A model generated the notes under the pieces. That model did not search any database and was not told the origin of the DNA. It was given only the letters and a program-made list of their open reading frames with translations. From positions 17,460 to 81,459 of the forward strand of contig NZ_MOMB01000006.1 of the NCBI RefSeq assembly GCF_002752165.1: a DNA stretch of 64,000 bases, written 5' to 3'. Positions within the stretch are counted from its first letter, which is position 1, and every line of letters starts with the position of its first letter. Below are positions 20,838-29,119 of this stretch, one piece after another. The stretch comes from Erwinia sp. OLFS4 (GTDB lineage Bacteria; Pseudomonadota; Gammaproteobacteria; Enterobacterales; Enterobacteriaceae). The translations under genes were made by a program, and so were the position numbers.

Positions 20838-21563
20838 TTAAAATATACATGAAAAACAGCCAACAACATGATCGGTTCTGTTGTTATCTGGTTCAAACTG
20901 AGCCGCCATAACAGGCGGACCACTGATTAAAAATGCCGGTTCATTGCTAATTGAAAATCTATCACTCAACGTAAAAGGCTGTAAGCTGGCATGCGTGTCT
21001 CTATTAATAAAATTTGCATTACTGTGGCCTGTGAATATAGGTACACCTGTCCCAGGATCTCTGGTAACCGTCACAACCGATTCTACCTGTTCTCTGTCTA
21101 TTCGCTGATAAGCTGAGTATTCATAATCCATCATAGCCAGACCAATAACATCATCCGGTGGTGTATCAATACCGTGTACCTGCCATATATGCACCAGTGT
21201 CTCGACCGCATTGAATATATTATAATTGGCTCTTATTCTATATACATAATAAGGTCGATTCTCAACCATACTTCTCATGACAGCAAGCTCAGTCGCCCTC
21301 TCATCATCCGTGGTGGTTGCAATAAACGCCGAGTCACGTGAGCCCATATAGGTACTTCGCCCTCTTATATGTGCGGCAAAATTTATGTTATCCCCCATCG
21401 CAACAAATCCCTGTGAAAATATCTCATCTGGTGCACGAGAGTCAGCACGGTAGACCCATTTGACAGTTTGCGCGAAACCAGGAGAGGAGAATAAAAACAG
21501 AGCACAAAGTGCAAAGGATAATAAAAAACCTATTCCATATCTGTGTTTAAATATAGCATCCAT
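20838..21563 (-). CDS. Pertussis toxin S1-like ADP-ribosyltransferase (toxin A subunit)
   Basis: 241 residues, secreted: signal peptide core FLLSFALCALFLFSSPGFA with cleavage before QTVKW. The mature start WVYRADSRAPDEIFSQGF matches the pertussis S1/PltA/ArtA opening. Catalytic positions line up: Arg39 (in VYRADSR) with PT Arg9, His65 (in AAHIRGRS) with PT His35, Glu148 (in MDYEYSAYQRI) with PT Glu129. The STS position reads Ala-Thr-Thr (AFIATT, residues 79-84). PYYVYRIRANYNIFNA matches the S1 strand after it. The Cys41 equivalent is Thr71; the only mature cysteines are near the end (GCFSCIF), in the segment that in AB5 toxins threads the B pentamer. Expected target: host G-protein alpha subunits, by family. 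AT-rich relative to the core genome, so probably acquired. Confidence 0.88.
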   Translation of the reverse strand: MDAIFKHRYGIGFLLSFALCALFLFSSPGFAQTVKWVYRADSRAPDEIFSQGFVAMGDNINFAAHIRGRSTYMGSRDSAFIATTTDDERATELAVMRSMVENRPYYVYRIRANYNIFNAVETLVHIWQVHGIDTPPDDVIGLAMMDYEYSAYQRIDREQVESVVTVTRDPGTGVPIFTGHSNANFINRDTHASLQPFTLSDRFSISNEPAFLISGPPVMAAQFEPDNNRTDHVVGCFSCIF

Positions 21564-21760
21564 TTAATTTTCCCATATTAGAAAACCCCTTAAAATAATT
21601 AAAATACCCCCCCCTCTCTTTTAGTAGTAAAAAGTTTAATAACACCTCCTTAAATTCCTTTTATGCTGAGCCTCTATATATATAACAGAATAACACTACC
21701 AGCTGTGATCGATTCAACTGACTAATGCCCGAAAAATCAATCATGCATTCTCCCAGTGTA
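21564..21760. other. Toxin operon upstream region
   Basis: About 200 AT-rich bases between the toxin A start and the lysozyme terminator. It must hold the toxin promoter. A C-rich run near 21606-21612 and several T/A tracts are visible, but I cannot assign promoter boxes with confidence. Confidence 0.35.
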
Positions 21761-21785
21761 AAAAAAAGCCCCGTAATAACGGGGC
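21761..21785 (-). terminator. Intrinsic terminator of the lysozyme gene
   Basis: Stem GCCCCG (21768-21773)/CGGGGC (21780-21785), six-base loop, then seven T on the minus strand (21767-21761). Located 70 bases after the lysozyme stop and before the toxin genes, so the lysozyme transcript is not expected to continue efficiently into the toxin operon. Confidence 0.85.
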
Positions 21786-21854
21786 CTGTAATATTAATAA
21801 AAAGATGATCACCATTACCGGATAACGGCAATCTGTCTGTTTATCTGCTCAATG

Positions 21855-22307
21855 TTAAGATGCCGTATAGCCGAGGAACAAATCACGCTCATATGCACGC
21901 CGACGCAACAGGCCAAATAACACTTTGCCACCTGCTTTATTCCAGCGTAGAAACTCATCCGCGGCTTCCTGTACTTCACCCGCATTAAGTTTTTTTAACA
22001 ATGTTGAACTGATAAAATTAGCGGCACCGAGGTTATAAGTAAAGCTAACCAGCGCATCAAACTGGAACTGTTTTAGTCGCACAGTTACGTTCTGATTAAC
22101 CGGCGCTTCATACTGCTTCACACCTTCTTTGAGTAATTCATCCGCCTTCTGCTGGGTAATAGTCATTCCGGCATGAATCGGTACGCCGTCCACCGGATTG
22201 GTCCAGCCATAGCCAATCGTCCATACACCGACTGCATCCTGATAAGCAACCAGACTGCAACCTTCGAAGGTTTTAATTAAATCAATTCCATTTTTACTGA
22301 TTTCCAT
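21855..22307 (-). CDS. Phage T4-type lysozyme (GH24 endolysin)
   Basis: Muramidase of 150 residues that cleaves peptidoglycan. The T4-lysozyme triad is exact in spacing: Glu15, eight residues, Asp24, five residues, Thr30 in FEGCSLVAYQDAVGVWTIGYG (split around residues 14-34). FQFDALVSFTYNLGAANF and the terminal LLRRRAYERDLFLG are typical of phage endolysins. There is no signal peptide or signal-anchor segment, so it needs a holin or another release route; no holin frame is seen nearby. AAGGAG precedes the ATG. It is upstream of the toxin genes on the same strand. Either a prophage relic or, by analogy with the muramidase TtsA used for typhoid toxin release, a toxin-release factor; the latter is speculative. 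Confidence 0.92.
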   Translation of the reverse strand: MEISKNGIDLIKTFEGCSLVAYQDAVGVWTIGYGWTNPVDGVPIHAGMTITQQKADELLKEGVKQYEAPVNQNVTVRLKQFQFDALVSFTYNLGAANFISSTLLKKLNAGEVQEAADEFLRWNKAGGKVLFGLLRRRAYERDLFLGYTAS

Positions 22308-22846
22308 ATTCTTCTCCTTTTTACATTTATTCCACCTGATTATTTTCTGCTAAGCTAATTGCCAGTATGGCAGTTTATATCTGAGCAAAAAGTAATGGTG
22401 GTGTTATTACAGCGAGAAATTAACTCTCCCGACTGCCATTTTAATTCAACAATAAATTTATCCATTATCAGGCCACAACAATAAATATCAACAACCTGTT
22501 GTAACCATAAGATAACGATAAAAACGTGTCTACTGCTTCAACATATATCCAGAAATCTTTACAGTTAAAAACCATACAGTAACAATACTACCACTCATTA
22601 AGCAGGAAAATAATATTATAAAAAATAAATCCCCCTACACCTCCCTATAATAAGCGGAGCCTTATCATTATTATGCTTACCTTAAATCACCGCCTGTTTA
22701 TTTTACAGGATATAAAAAGCCATAAATATTATCAGTGATCAAACAATAACTTTTAAAGCCTGTTATTATCTGGCTGTCTGTATTATTAGTGAGTTATGTT
22801 TTATGTTTACTCCAGATATATAATGCCTTCGGCGTACTTTTCACCC
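22308..22846. other. AT-rich spacer upstream of the lysozyme gene
   Basis: About 540 bases rich in A/T runs with stop codons in every frame. No holin, spanin or other membrane ORF is visible. It carries the lysozyme promoter; no operator could be assigned. Confidence 0.4.
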
Positions 22847-23050
22847 TTATCGGTTCCACATTCTGTTTTGATAAGTCCTGTCACATCGCGGTACCCACTC
22901 AGAATAAGGCAAATAAGCACTGACCAGCCAGTAACGTGGATCGGCTGCCAGCGTTTTGTTCGTGGGAATATTTCGTAATGCGTAACGTAACAGGAGTTCC
23001 TCAGCGGTTTCATTGTCCACAGGATCATGGACGAACCACAGGCGTTTCAT
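22847..23050 (-). CDS. Small protein of unknown function, phage-like context
   Basis: 67 residues beginning MKRLWFVHDPVDNETAEELL and ending CDRTYQNRMWNR. The ATG at 23050 is seven bases after GAGG. Composition (folded-protein-like, Trp and Tyr rich, acidic helix) and the tight overlap with the ORF upstream suggest a real small phage or mobile-element gene. I do not recognise a family. An overlapping frame (to 22807) on the same strand continues past its stop and cannot be excluded as the result of a frameshift. Confidence 0.45.
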   Translation of the reverse strand: MKRLWFVHDPVDNETAEELLLRYALRNIPTNKTLAADPRYWLVSAYLPYSEWVPRCDRTYQNRMWNR

Positions 23051-23201
23051 CACGTGACCTCACTGCCAGATATTTGTATATATCAATTGTTAGCCCCATG
23101 CGTTTTGCAATCACACACCATGCTAATTTCTGACGCCGTAATTTCAGGATACACTTACTTTCCTGAGAATTTTTTTCCTTAGCCGAACAATCTGTTGTCA
23201 T
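23025..23201 (-). CDS. 58-residue ORF with helix-turn-helix-like end
   Basis: ATG at 23201, stop at 23025. The product contains LRRQKLAWCVIAKRMGLTID followed by IYKYLAVRSR, a spacing like a short helix-turn-helix of phage regulators. Its end overlaps the start of the 67-residue ORF, and its own start overlaps the end of the 36-residue ORF upstream, a nested arrangement common in phage accessory-gene strings. The ribosome site (GGAT) is weak. Function unknown. Confidence 0.35.
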   Translation of the reverse strand: MTTDCSAKEKNSQESKCILKLRRQKLAWCVIAKRMGLTIDIYKYLAVRSRDETPVVRP

Positions 23202-23289
23202 CTATACATCCAAATTTATTATCAGGCTGATCAAATTCGCATAATACAAAATCACCATCACTTCTTGACGTTATTGTAATATTTCTCAA
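23179..23289 (-). CDS. 36-residue micro-ORF with TTG start
   Basis: TTG at 23289, stop at 23179; product starts MRNITITSRSDGDFVLCEFD and ends IDDNRLFG. AAAGGAGG and AGGG lie upstream at 12 and 8 bases. The sequence looks like folded protein rather than random translation, so it is either a true micro-gene or the tail of a decayed larger one. Low certainty. Confidence 0.25.
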   Translation of the reverse strand: MRNITITSRSDGDFVLCEFDQPDNKFGCIDDNRLFG

Positions 23290-23919
23290 TAGGCTTCCCT
23301 GCCTCCTTTGCTGTTTTTACAGAACTTTTCATCATATACTTTCTTTTTTCCTGGATGCCAGTTTTTGCCTGGCAATTACCAGTAAGTGGTGACAAAAAAT
23401 ACAATACAGCCTGGCTTTCATGCTGTTACCTGTTCTGTTATTTTGCTTTCATGGATGAACTTACAATAATTCCTACCGGGATAGCCATTAGCTACCCGGC
23501 AGTTAAATAAACCGCTAAGTTATGAAATAATTCAGAATAATACTGACAATGTGGCAACAACAAACCGGCGTAGCAGAATAGACACGGAAATATCACTATG
23601 CCGGGAAGAAGATGCGATTTTTTTGTTATTAAACAGCTTTGCGGACACTTGCCGAATTAGCCGGCCACGAGCTGAACAATTTTTTGTACAGAATGAAATT
23701 TAAAGCGGATTCAGAAAACAATATCTGTTTATATGCCAAACTTAAAACTTTCGTGGTGACAAGTCAATAACAATATTTATTTAAATCTGCAAATTTACCC
23801 TTGCCAGCAGTCTGAAGGTAATCAGAACAAACGCTCAGCCATCAGCAGGCAACGACTCCCCCTGGTAAAGGTCGCACAATAACACCGCATTATTTTTTAA
23901 TTAGCTTTATGATTAATAT
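23290..23919. other. AT-rich non-coding stretch between phage-like ORFs and cutC
   Basis: About 630 bases; only very short frames, none with good support. A 29-codon frame on the minus strand (MKARLYCIFCHHLL...) near 23340-23430 could be a further remnant. Composition matches the accessory segment, so the right edge of the insertion is near the cutC terminator. Confidence 0.35.
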
Positions 23920-23947
23920 AAAAAAAGCCCCAACAAAATGCTGGGGC
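23920..23947 (-). terminator. Intrinsic terminator of cutC
   Basis: Stem GCCCCA (23927-23932)/TGGGGC (23942-23947), nine-base loop, then seven T on the minus strand. It lies 52 bases after the cutC stop and marks the end of core sequence next to the accessory segment. Confidence 0.85.
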
Positions 23948-23999
23948 CTGGTACGGGCAAACATCACGTCAATTTCGGCGTGCTGCGCGGCTAAAAGGG

Positions 24000-24755
24000 T
24001 CAGTCAGTCACCGCCAGGTTATGTGTTGCTATGACATTCTTCATCGCAGCGACCATCTCGCTATCAACACACTGGCGGCTGAATTCATCGGTTTCACTGT
24101 TGGCACACATGGTCACTCCGGCTTTGCGATAGCGCATGGGCGACGCTATCTGCTGACTTGCTGAACTGTGCAGCTCACTAATCCCGGCAGCAAGAAATTT
24201 ACTCAGATTACTCATCCGGACACCTGCCCCTGCCATGATGATTGGACCGCGACTCAGTTCGGTTAGTTCCTTAAGTAATCGTAGTCCACTTTCAGCGCTC
24301 TGCTGCTGGCCCGAGGTCAGCACCCGCGCCACGCCAAGATCGGTCAGCTGCTGCAATGCCAGCCGCGGATTGTGACAAAGGTCAAACGCCCGATGGAAAG
24401 TTACCGCCATGCCCTCACATAGCGTCATCAGGCTGCGCATTCGCGTCATATCGATATGACCATCATAATCAAGTATCCCCACTACCAGCCCGCTAAAACC
24501 CAGCTCTTTCACCAGACTGATATCATCACACATGAGGGAAAATTCCCCGGCGGAATAACAAAAATCGCCGCCACGTGGACGGATAATTGGGTGCACAGGT
24601 AACGTCAATCGTTGACGAGCCTGGCGCAACATTCCCGCCGAGGGTGTCAGGCCGCCTTCAGCGGGTGCCGCACACAGCTCAACCCGATCGGCACCTGCTT
24701 TTTCTGCCTGCCATGCGCAATCCACGCCGTAGCAACATATCTCCAGTTTTGCCAT
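24000..24755 (-). CDS. cutC: CutC family protein
   Basis: TIM-barrel protein of 251 residues, matching E. coli CutC ([69 protein letters not shown]). Once named for copper homeostasis; in E. coli the copper effect has been ascribed to neighbouring regulation, and the enzymatic role is unsettled. I choose ATG 24755 (MAKLEICC) because GGAG is seven bases upstream and E. coli CutC begins likewise; two ATGs four codons earlier lack a site. Divergent from the lyase gene. It keeps its E. coli position before yecM-argS. Confidence 0.92.
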   Translation of the reverse strand: MAKLEICCYGVDCAWQAEKAGADRVELCAAPAEGGLTPSAGMLRQARQRLTLPVHPIIRPRGGDFCYSAGEFSLMCDDISLVKELGFSGLVVGILDYDGHIDMTRMRSLMTLCEGMAVTFHRAFDLCHNPRLALQQLTDLGVARVLTSGQQQSAESGLRLLKELTELSRGPIIMAGAGVRMSNLSKFLAAGISELHSSASQQIASPMRYRKAGVTMCANSETDEFSRQCVDSEMVAAMKNVIATHNLAVTD

Positions 24756-24845
24756 TGCCATCTCCATATTAGGGTCAATGTCAGTTGTCTATTTATGCCA
24801 GTAATATTAGGCTGCTCAGTAAAGCTCACATCGGGATGATTAATC

Positions 24846-25991
24846 ATGGCATTCAATTTTGATCAACGTATAGACCGTCGTCACAGCGACAGCCTTAAGT
24901 GGGCAAAATATGGTGGTCGCGACGTGCTGCCCCTGTGGGTGGCAGACACGGATTTTCGCTCCCCCTCCTGTATTATTGATGCCTTACAACAGCGGGTTGC
25001 CCATGGCATTTTTGGTTATGGTAAAACCCCTTCAGCCCTGATTGATACGGTGGTGGAACGGATGGCCAGCCGTTATCAGTGGCAGATCGAACCCGACTGG
25101 GTAATTATTTTACCCGGCGTTGTCACGGCGCTAAATCTTAGCGTCCGTGCCTGGACCCAACCGGGTGAAAGCACCATTGCACCTTTACCTATCTATCCAC
25201 CGTTTCGCAGCGCCGCCGCGCTGGCCGGCCGTGAACAAAGGTATGCCCCGCTGCGCGCAGATGCTGACGGCCGTTGGGTGATGGATCTTGCCGCACTGAC
25301 GCCGCAATTGCAGGGCAACGAAAAGTTGCTGATGCTGTGCAATCCGCAAAATCCGGGAGGCACAGTGTATCGTCGTGATGAACTACAAGCCCAGCTGGCT
25401 TTTGCCCGCCGTCATAACCTGCTGGTTTGTTCTGATGAGATTCATTGCGATTTGTTACTGGACTCCGGAGCTCAGCATATTCCTTTTGGCAGCCTGAGTG
25501 ACGATGCCGCAATGCGCAGTATCACGCTTATCTCGCCGTCGAAAACTTTTAATATCGCCGGTCTGGGTGCCTCGGTGGCAATAATCCCGGATGAGGCACT
25601 GCGCCAGCAATTTAATAAAACACGCAGTGGTATCGTACCCTCGGTCGATGTGCTGGCAATTGTCGCCGCCACCGCGGCGTGGCGTTACGGTCAGGACTGG
25701 CTGGATGCCCAGCTTGACTACCTGCGTGCTAATCGTGATTTGCTGGTCAACGAGGTAAACCAGATACCCGGCCTGCAAATGCAGTCGCCAGCCGGCACTT
25801 ATCTTGGCTGGATCGACTGTCGTGATTTGCAGGTTGCCAGCCCGGCCCTGTTTTTTGAAAAACAGGGACTGGGCTTTTCACCCGGACGCGATTTTGGTGA
25901 TGATAACTTTGTCCGCTGCAATTTTGGCTGCGCGCGCGACCTGCTGTCTGAAGCCATCAGGCGCATGAAAACCGCGGTTGCCAGCCGCTGA
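24846..25991 (+). CDS. MalY/PatB-type PLP-dependent cystathionine beta-lyase
   Basis: Fold type I PLP enzyme of 381 residues, aminotransferase class I/II family. WVADTDFRSPSCIIDALQQR and HGIFGYGKTP near the amino end and LCNPQNPGGTVYRRDEL are typical of the MalY/PatB branch; PLP is held by the Lys in SPSKTFNIAGLGAS (about residue 230), with the ring-binding Asp in CSDEIHCDL. Members cleave cystathionine to homocysteine, pyruvate and ammonia, and MalY also has a regulatory role on maltose genes. No maltose genes are near. Inserted between cutC and yecM relative to E. coli. Confidence 0.85.
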   Translation: MAFNFDQRIDRRHSDSLKWAKYGGRDVLPLWVADTDFRSPSCIIDALQQRVAHGIFGYGKTPSALIDTVVERMASRYQWQIEPDWVIILPGVVTALNLSVRAWTQPGESTIAPLPIYPPFRSAAALAGREQRYAPLRADADGRWVMDLAALTPQLQGNEKLLMLCNPQNPGGTVYRRDELQAQLAFARRHNLLVCSDEIHCDLLLDSGAQHIPFGSLSDDAAMRSITLISPSKTFNIAGLGASVAIIPDEALRQQFNKTRSGIVPSVDVLAIVAATAAWRYGQDWLDAQLDYLRANRDLLVNEVNQIPGLQMQSPAGTYLGWIDCRDLQVASPALFFEKQGLGFSPGRDFGDDNFVRCNFGCARDLLSEAIRRMKTAVASR

Positions 25992-26000
25992 TATCCGTGG

Positions 26001-26561
26001 TCAATCTGCGCTGGCAATAATTTCTTTCAGTGACCAGGGATGAAATTTAATCGTCACCTCGCCATCCGTCACCGCCAGCGTCGGATTCGGCAGACACTCG
26101 CGCTCACCTTTTGGCGCACTGGTTTTAAAGGCAATGCCAGACTGCGTCAGACTGCTGTCCGAAAACAGTGCCATTGCGCGCTGTCCCAGCGTTTCAGGCT
26201 CGCCGCGCAGCACATATTCAATGTGTTCCCAGCCATCATGGCGATAACGTTTATCCCCTGGCCACGGAAGTTCGACGATATAAATTGCACTGCCGTGAAT
26301 AATCAACGGCGTTTGCAGTTCAAACAACGCCACCGGACGGCCATTAATCATCTTTTCCGACAGCAGGCTGCCACACTGTAAAAATCCGTGCATCCAGCGC
26401 TCGGCGGTGCTCTCATGCTGACAGCGCAAGGCTATATGGTCGACCTCAAGCGCACTCAGCTCCAGCGATAAGCGTTCCGCCAGCGCGGCCAGCGCGTGAT
26501 TAAAATGGACAAGATCGCCGACCAGATCCTGTAATTGTTCAATCTCATACCACTGCTTCAT
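26001..26561 (-). CDS. yecM: VOC-superfamily protein YecM
   Basis: 186 residues, similar in length and layout to E. coli YecM, a metal-binding vicinal-oxygen-chelate-fold protein. Possible metal ligands are in DHIALRCQHESTAERW and ELPWPGDKRYRHDGWEHIEYV. The role is not known. It lies convergent to the lyase gene (9 bases between stops) and divergent to argS as in E. coli. Confidence 0.88.
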   Translation of the reverse strand: MKQWYEIEQLQDLVGDLVHFNHALAALAERLSLELSALEVDHIALRCQHESTAERWMHGFLQCGSLLSEKMINGRPVALFELQTPLIIHGSAIYIVELPWPGDKRYRHDGWEHIEYVLRGEPETLGQRAMALFSDSSLTQSGIAFKTSAPKGERECLPNPTLAVTDGEVTIKFHPWSLKEIIASAD

Positions 26562-26894
26562 TTTTACTTCCTCACTACACCGGATATAACTGCCTGTATC
26601 ACGTAACGCTCTGTTTTCCCGGTCAGGCAGGCCGGGTATCTTAGCGGTTTTGAATACTTATCAGCACCCCTTTTATCACCGTCAGACCTGTGGATAAACC
26701 CGGTTATTTTCCACCGGGTTCCCTGTGGGCCCATGTAGCAGGTGTCCGCCTGACGCGCGAATAACGACACCCAGCAGAAAAATCAGTATACTCCCGGATT
26801 ATTTTACTATTGCCAGCACCGAATAGCGGCAGTGGGTTCATTTAACGTTCGGTGATTGCACACCGATCGGCTGTGAAAATGTTAAGGTAACCAG
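26562..26894. other. yecM-argS divergent intergenic region
   Basis: About 330 bases with no gene. It holds the yecM and argS promoters and copy B of the hairpin/DnaA-box-like element (26688-26720), including one exact DnaA box TGTGGATAA at 26689-26697. Confidence 0.5.
26688..26720 (-). repeat. Hairpin plus DnaA box element, copy B
   Basis: Read on the minus strand: AACCCGGT, spacer, ACCGGGTT hairpin followed by TATCCACAG, so that an exact DnaA box (TTATCCACA) abuts the stem. It repeats the plan of the element at 15788-15821 (CCCGGT stem, AACCGGGT, then ATCCACAG). Confidence 0.5.
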
Positions 26895-28625
26895 GTGAAT
26901 ATTCAGGCTCTTCTTGCAGAAAAAGTCAGTCAGGCAATGATCGCAGCGGGTGCCCCCGCAGATTGCGAACCCCAGGTGCGCCAATCTGCGCGATCGCAGT
27001 TTGGTGATTATCAGGCTAATGGTGTAATGGCCGTAGCCAAAAAAATGGGTATGCCGCCGCGACAACTGGCCACTGCGCTCCTGGAAAAGCTGGACCTGAA
27101 AGGTATTGCCGAAAAGGTGGAAATCGCCGGACCGGGTTTTATCAATATTTTCCTTGCCCGGGACTGGTTGCAATCGCACATTACAGACGCGCTGGCGTCA
27201 CCACGCCTTGGCGTCGCGCTGGAAAAAGCGCAAACCATTGTGATCGATTATTCCGCGCCTAATGTGGCTAAAGAGATGCACGTTGGTCACGTTCGCTCAA
27301 CCATTATTGGTGATGCCGCCGCCCGCACGCTTAGCTTTCTTGGCCATCAGGTTATCCGTGCCAACCATGTTGGTGACTGGGGTACCCAGTTTGGCATGCT
27401 GATCGCCTTCCTGGAAAAACAACAAAATACCCAGCATGACGCCATCGCCCTTGCCGATCTGGAGAGTTTTTACCGCGAGGCTAAGCGTACCTATGATGAA
27501 GATGCTGAATTCGCCGCGCGCGCGCGCAGTTATGTGGTTAAATTACAAAGCGGCGATGCTTATTGCCGCACGATGTGGAAACGTCTGGTAGACATTACCA
27601 TGTCGCAAAATCAGAAAGTCTACGATCGGCTTAACGTTACCCTGCGGCGCGACGATGTCATGGGAGAAAGTTTGTACAATGACATGTTGCCTGGCATTGT
27701 CGCCGACCTGAAAGCTAAAGGGCTGGCCGTTGAAGATGACGGGGCGACGGTGGTTTACCTTGATGAATTTAAAAATAAAGAAGGTGAACCGATGGGCGTG
27801 ATCATCCAGAAAAAGGATGGTGGCTATCTGTATACCACAACGGATATTGCCTGTGCGAAATACCGTTATGAAACCCTGCATGCCGACCGTATACTTTACT
27901 ATATTGATTCACGCCAGCATCAGCATCTGGCACAGGCATGGACCATCGTACGTAAAGCCGGCTATGTCCCGGATTCGGTCTCCCTCGAGCATCACGCTTT
28001 TGGCATGATGCTGGGTAAAGATGGCAAGCCTTTTAAAACCCGCGCCGGCGGCACCATCCGTCTTTCTGACCTGCTGGATGAAGCGGTCAGCCGCGCCCGC
28101 ACGCTGATTGCCGCAAAAAATCCCGAAATGGAAGAAAACGAGCTATCTCAGCTGGCAGAAGTAGTCGGCATTGGCGCGGTTAAATATGCTGACCTGTCAA
28201 AAAGCCGTACCACCGATTATATATTTGACTGGGATCTGATGCTGGCGTTTGAAGGCAATACCGCACCTTATATGCAGTACGCCTATTCCCGGGTAATTTC
28301 GGTATTTCGCAAGGCGGGCATTGATGAAAATAGCGTTCATGGCGAAGTTATTATAGGTGAGCCAAGGGAGGCTGCGCTGGCAGCCCGCCTGCTGCAGTTT
28401 GAAGAAACCCTGCTTCAGGTTGCCCGCGATGGCACACCGCATGTCATGTGTGCCTATCTCTACGACCTGGCAGGACTGTTTTCCGGTTTTTATGAACACT
28501 GCCCCATTCTTACTGCCGATGATGAAACCACCCGCAACAGCCGGCTCAGCCTGGCGCTGCTCACGGCCCGCACTCTCAAACTGGGTCTCGACATGCTGGG
28601 TATTCAGACCGTAGAGCGCATGTAA
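26895..28625 (+). CDS. argS: Arginyl-tRNA synthetase
   Basis: Class I synthetase of 576 residues that charges tRNA-Arg. It begins [20 protein letters not shown] with the Add-1 amino domain; the HIGH-type motif is [14 protein letters not shown] (about residue 125); [20 protein letters not shown] and [18 protein letters not shown] form the catalytic and KMSKS-equivalent region; the anticodon domain ends with LGIQTVERM as in E. coli. The start codon is GTG 26895 with AAGGTAACCAG before it. Length agrees with E. coli ArgS (577). Confidence 0.97.
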   Translation: MNIQALLAEKVSQAMIAAGAPADCEPQVRQSARSQFGDYQANGVMAVAKKMGMPPRQLATALLEKLDLKGIAEKVEIAGPGFINIFLARDWLQSHITDALASPRLGVALEKAQTIVIDYSAPNVAKEMHVGHVRSTIIGDAAARTLSFLGHQVIRANHVGDWGTQFGMLIAFLEKQQNTQHDAIALADLESFYREAKRTYDEDAEFAARARSYVVKLQSGDAYCRTMWKRLVDITMSQNQKVYDRLNVTLRRDDVMGESLYNDMLPGIVADLKAKGLAVEDDGATVVYLDEFKNKEGEPMGVIIQKKDGGYLYTTTDIACAKYRYETLHADRILYYIDSRQHQHLAQAWTIVRKAGYVPDSVSLEHHAFGMMLGKDGKPFKTRAGGTIRLSDLLDEAVSRARTLIAAKNPEMEENELSQLAEVVGIGAVKYADLSKSRTTDYIFDWDLMLAFEGNTAPYMQYAYSRVISVFRKAGIDENSVHGEVIIGEPREAALAARLLQFEETLLQVARDGTPHVMCAYLYDLAGLFSGFYEHCPILTADDETTRNSRLSLALLTARTLKLGLDMLGIQTVERM

Positions 28626-28708
28626 GTGATGCCGCCAGCGGAAACGTGGCGATTTCATCGTAGCATGCGCTTGCCGCACGGAATGCCGTGCGGCGGGGAT
28701 ATCAGGCG

Positions 28709-29119
28709 TCACCGGGCGTAATTAACCATCACTTCATTACTTCTCACCCGCAGCGTTGGCCACAGACGTCCTGAACCCGGCACCAGATAAACAAAGTGCA
28801 GCGTTTCGCCGGCAGGTACATTGGTCAACCCGCGCGTTTCGCCGCGCTGTCCTTCCAGCGTAACACAACGCGTCGTGCTGCATAAACGCACCACCAGATC
28901 TGCTGGCGCCGGTGCCGTCAGCTGATATCGCCACCAGATGATGGTCATTGTGCCCTTCATCCGATGGGGCGGAGCCAGCGGCCGTGAAGCAGCAGCCACC
29001 CCACGGTTATCCAGCGCAGGCCCAATCGCCGATGACTGCCAGGCCCCACCGCTGGCTGCCAGCCCCGGCGCTGGCAACAGCATCACCACACTCAGCAGCA
29101 GCACGCGCCGGCTAATCAT
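28709..29119 (-). CDS. flhE: Flagellar protein FlhE
   Basis: Periplasmic protein of 136 residues with signal peptide (core VLLLSVVMLLPAPGLA). It contains the GTMTIIWWRYQLTAP strand and a Cys pair (LCSTTRC) seen in FlhE. Last gene of the flhBAE cluster, overlapping flhA by four bases (ATGA). In Salmonella and E. coli FlhE acts as a plug that limits proton leak through the flagellar export gate; not needed for motility itself. Confidence 0.9.
   Translation of the reverse strand: MISRRVLLLSVVMLLPAPGLAASGGAWQSSAIGPALDNRGVAAASRPLAPPHRMKGTMTIIWWRYQLTAPAPADLVVRLCSTTRCVTLEGQRGETRGLTNVPAGETLHFVYLVPGSGRLWPTLRVRSNEVMVNYAR

Noticed and set aside
20838..20860. CaaX prenylation signal at the toxin A carboxy end
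   Set aside because: The end is SCIF, so the cysteine is third from last, not fourth; does not fit CaaX.
22807..23028. 73-codon minus-strand frame overlapping the 67-residue ORF
   Set aside because: Overlaps the better supported frame with a clear ribosome site; its own amino part reads as out-of-frame sequence. A frameshift joining the two cannot be fully excluded.
18277..23999. Intact prophage
   Set aside because: No integrase, portal, terminase, capsid, tail or holin gene; only a lysozyme and micro-ORFs.
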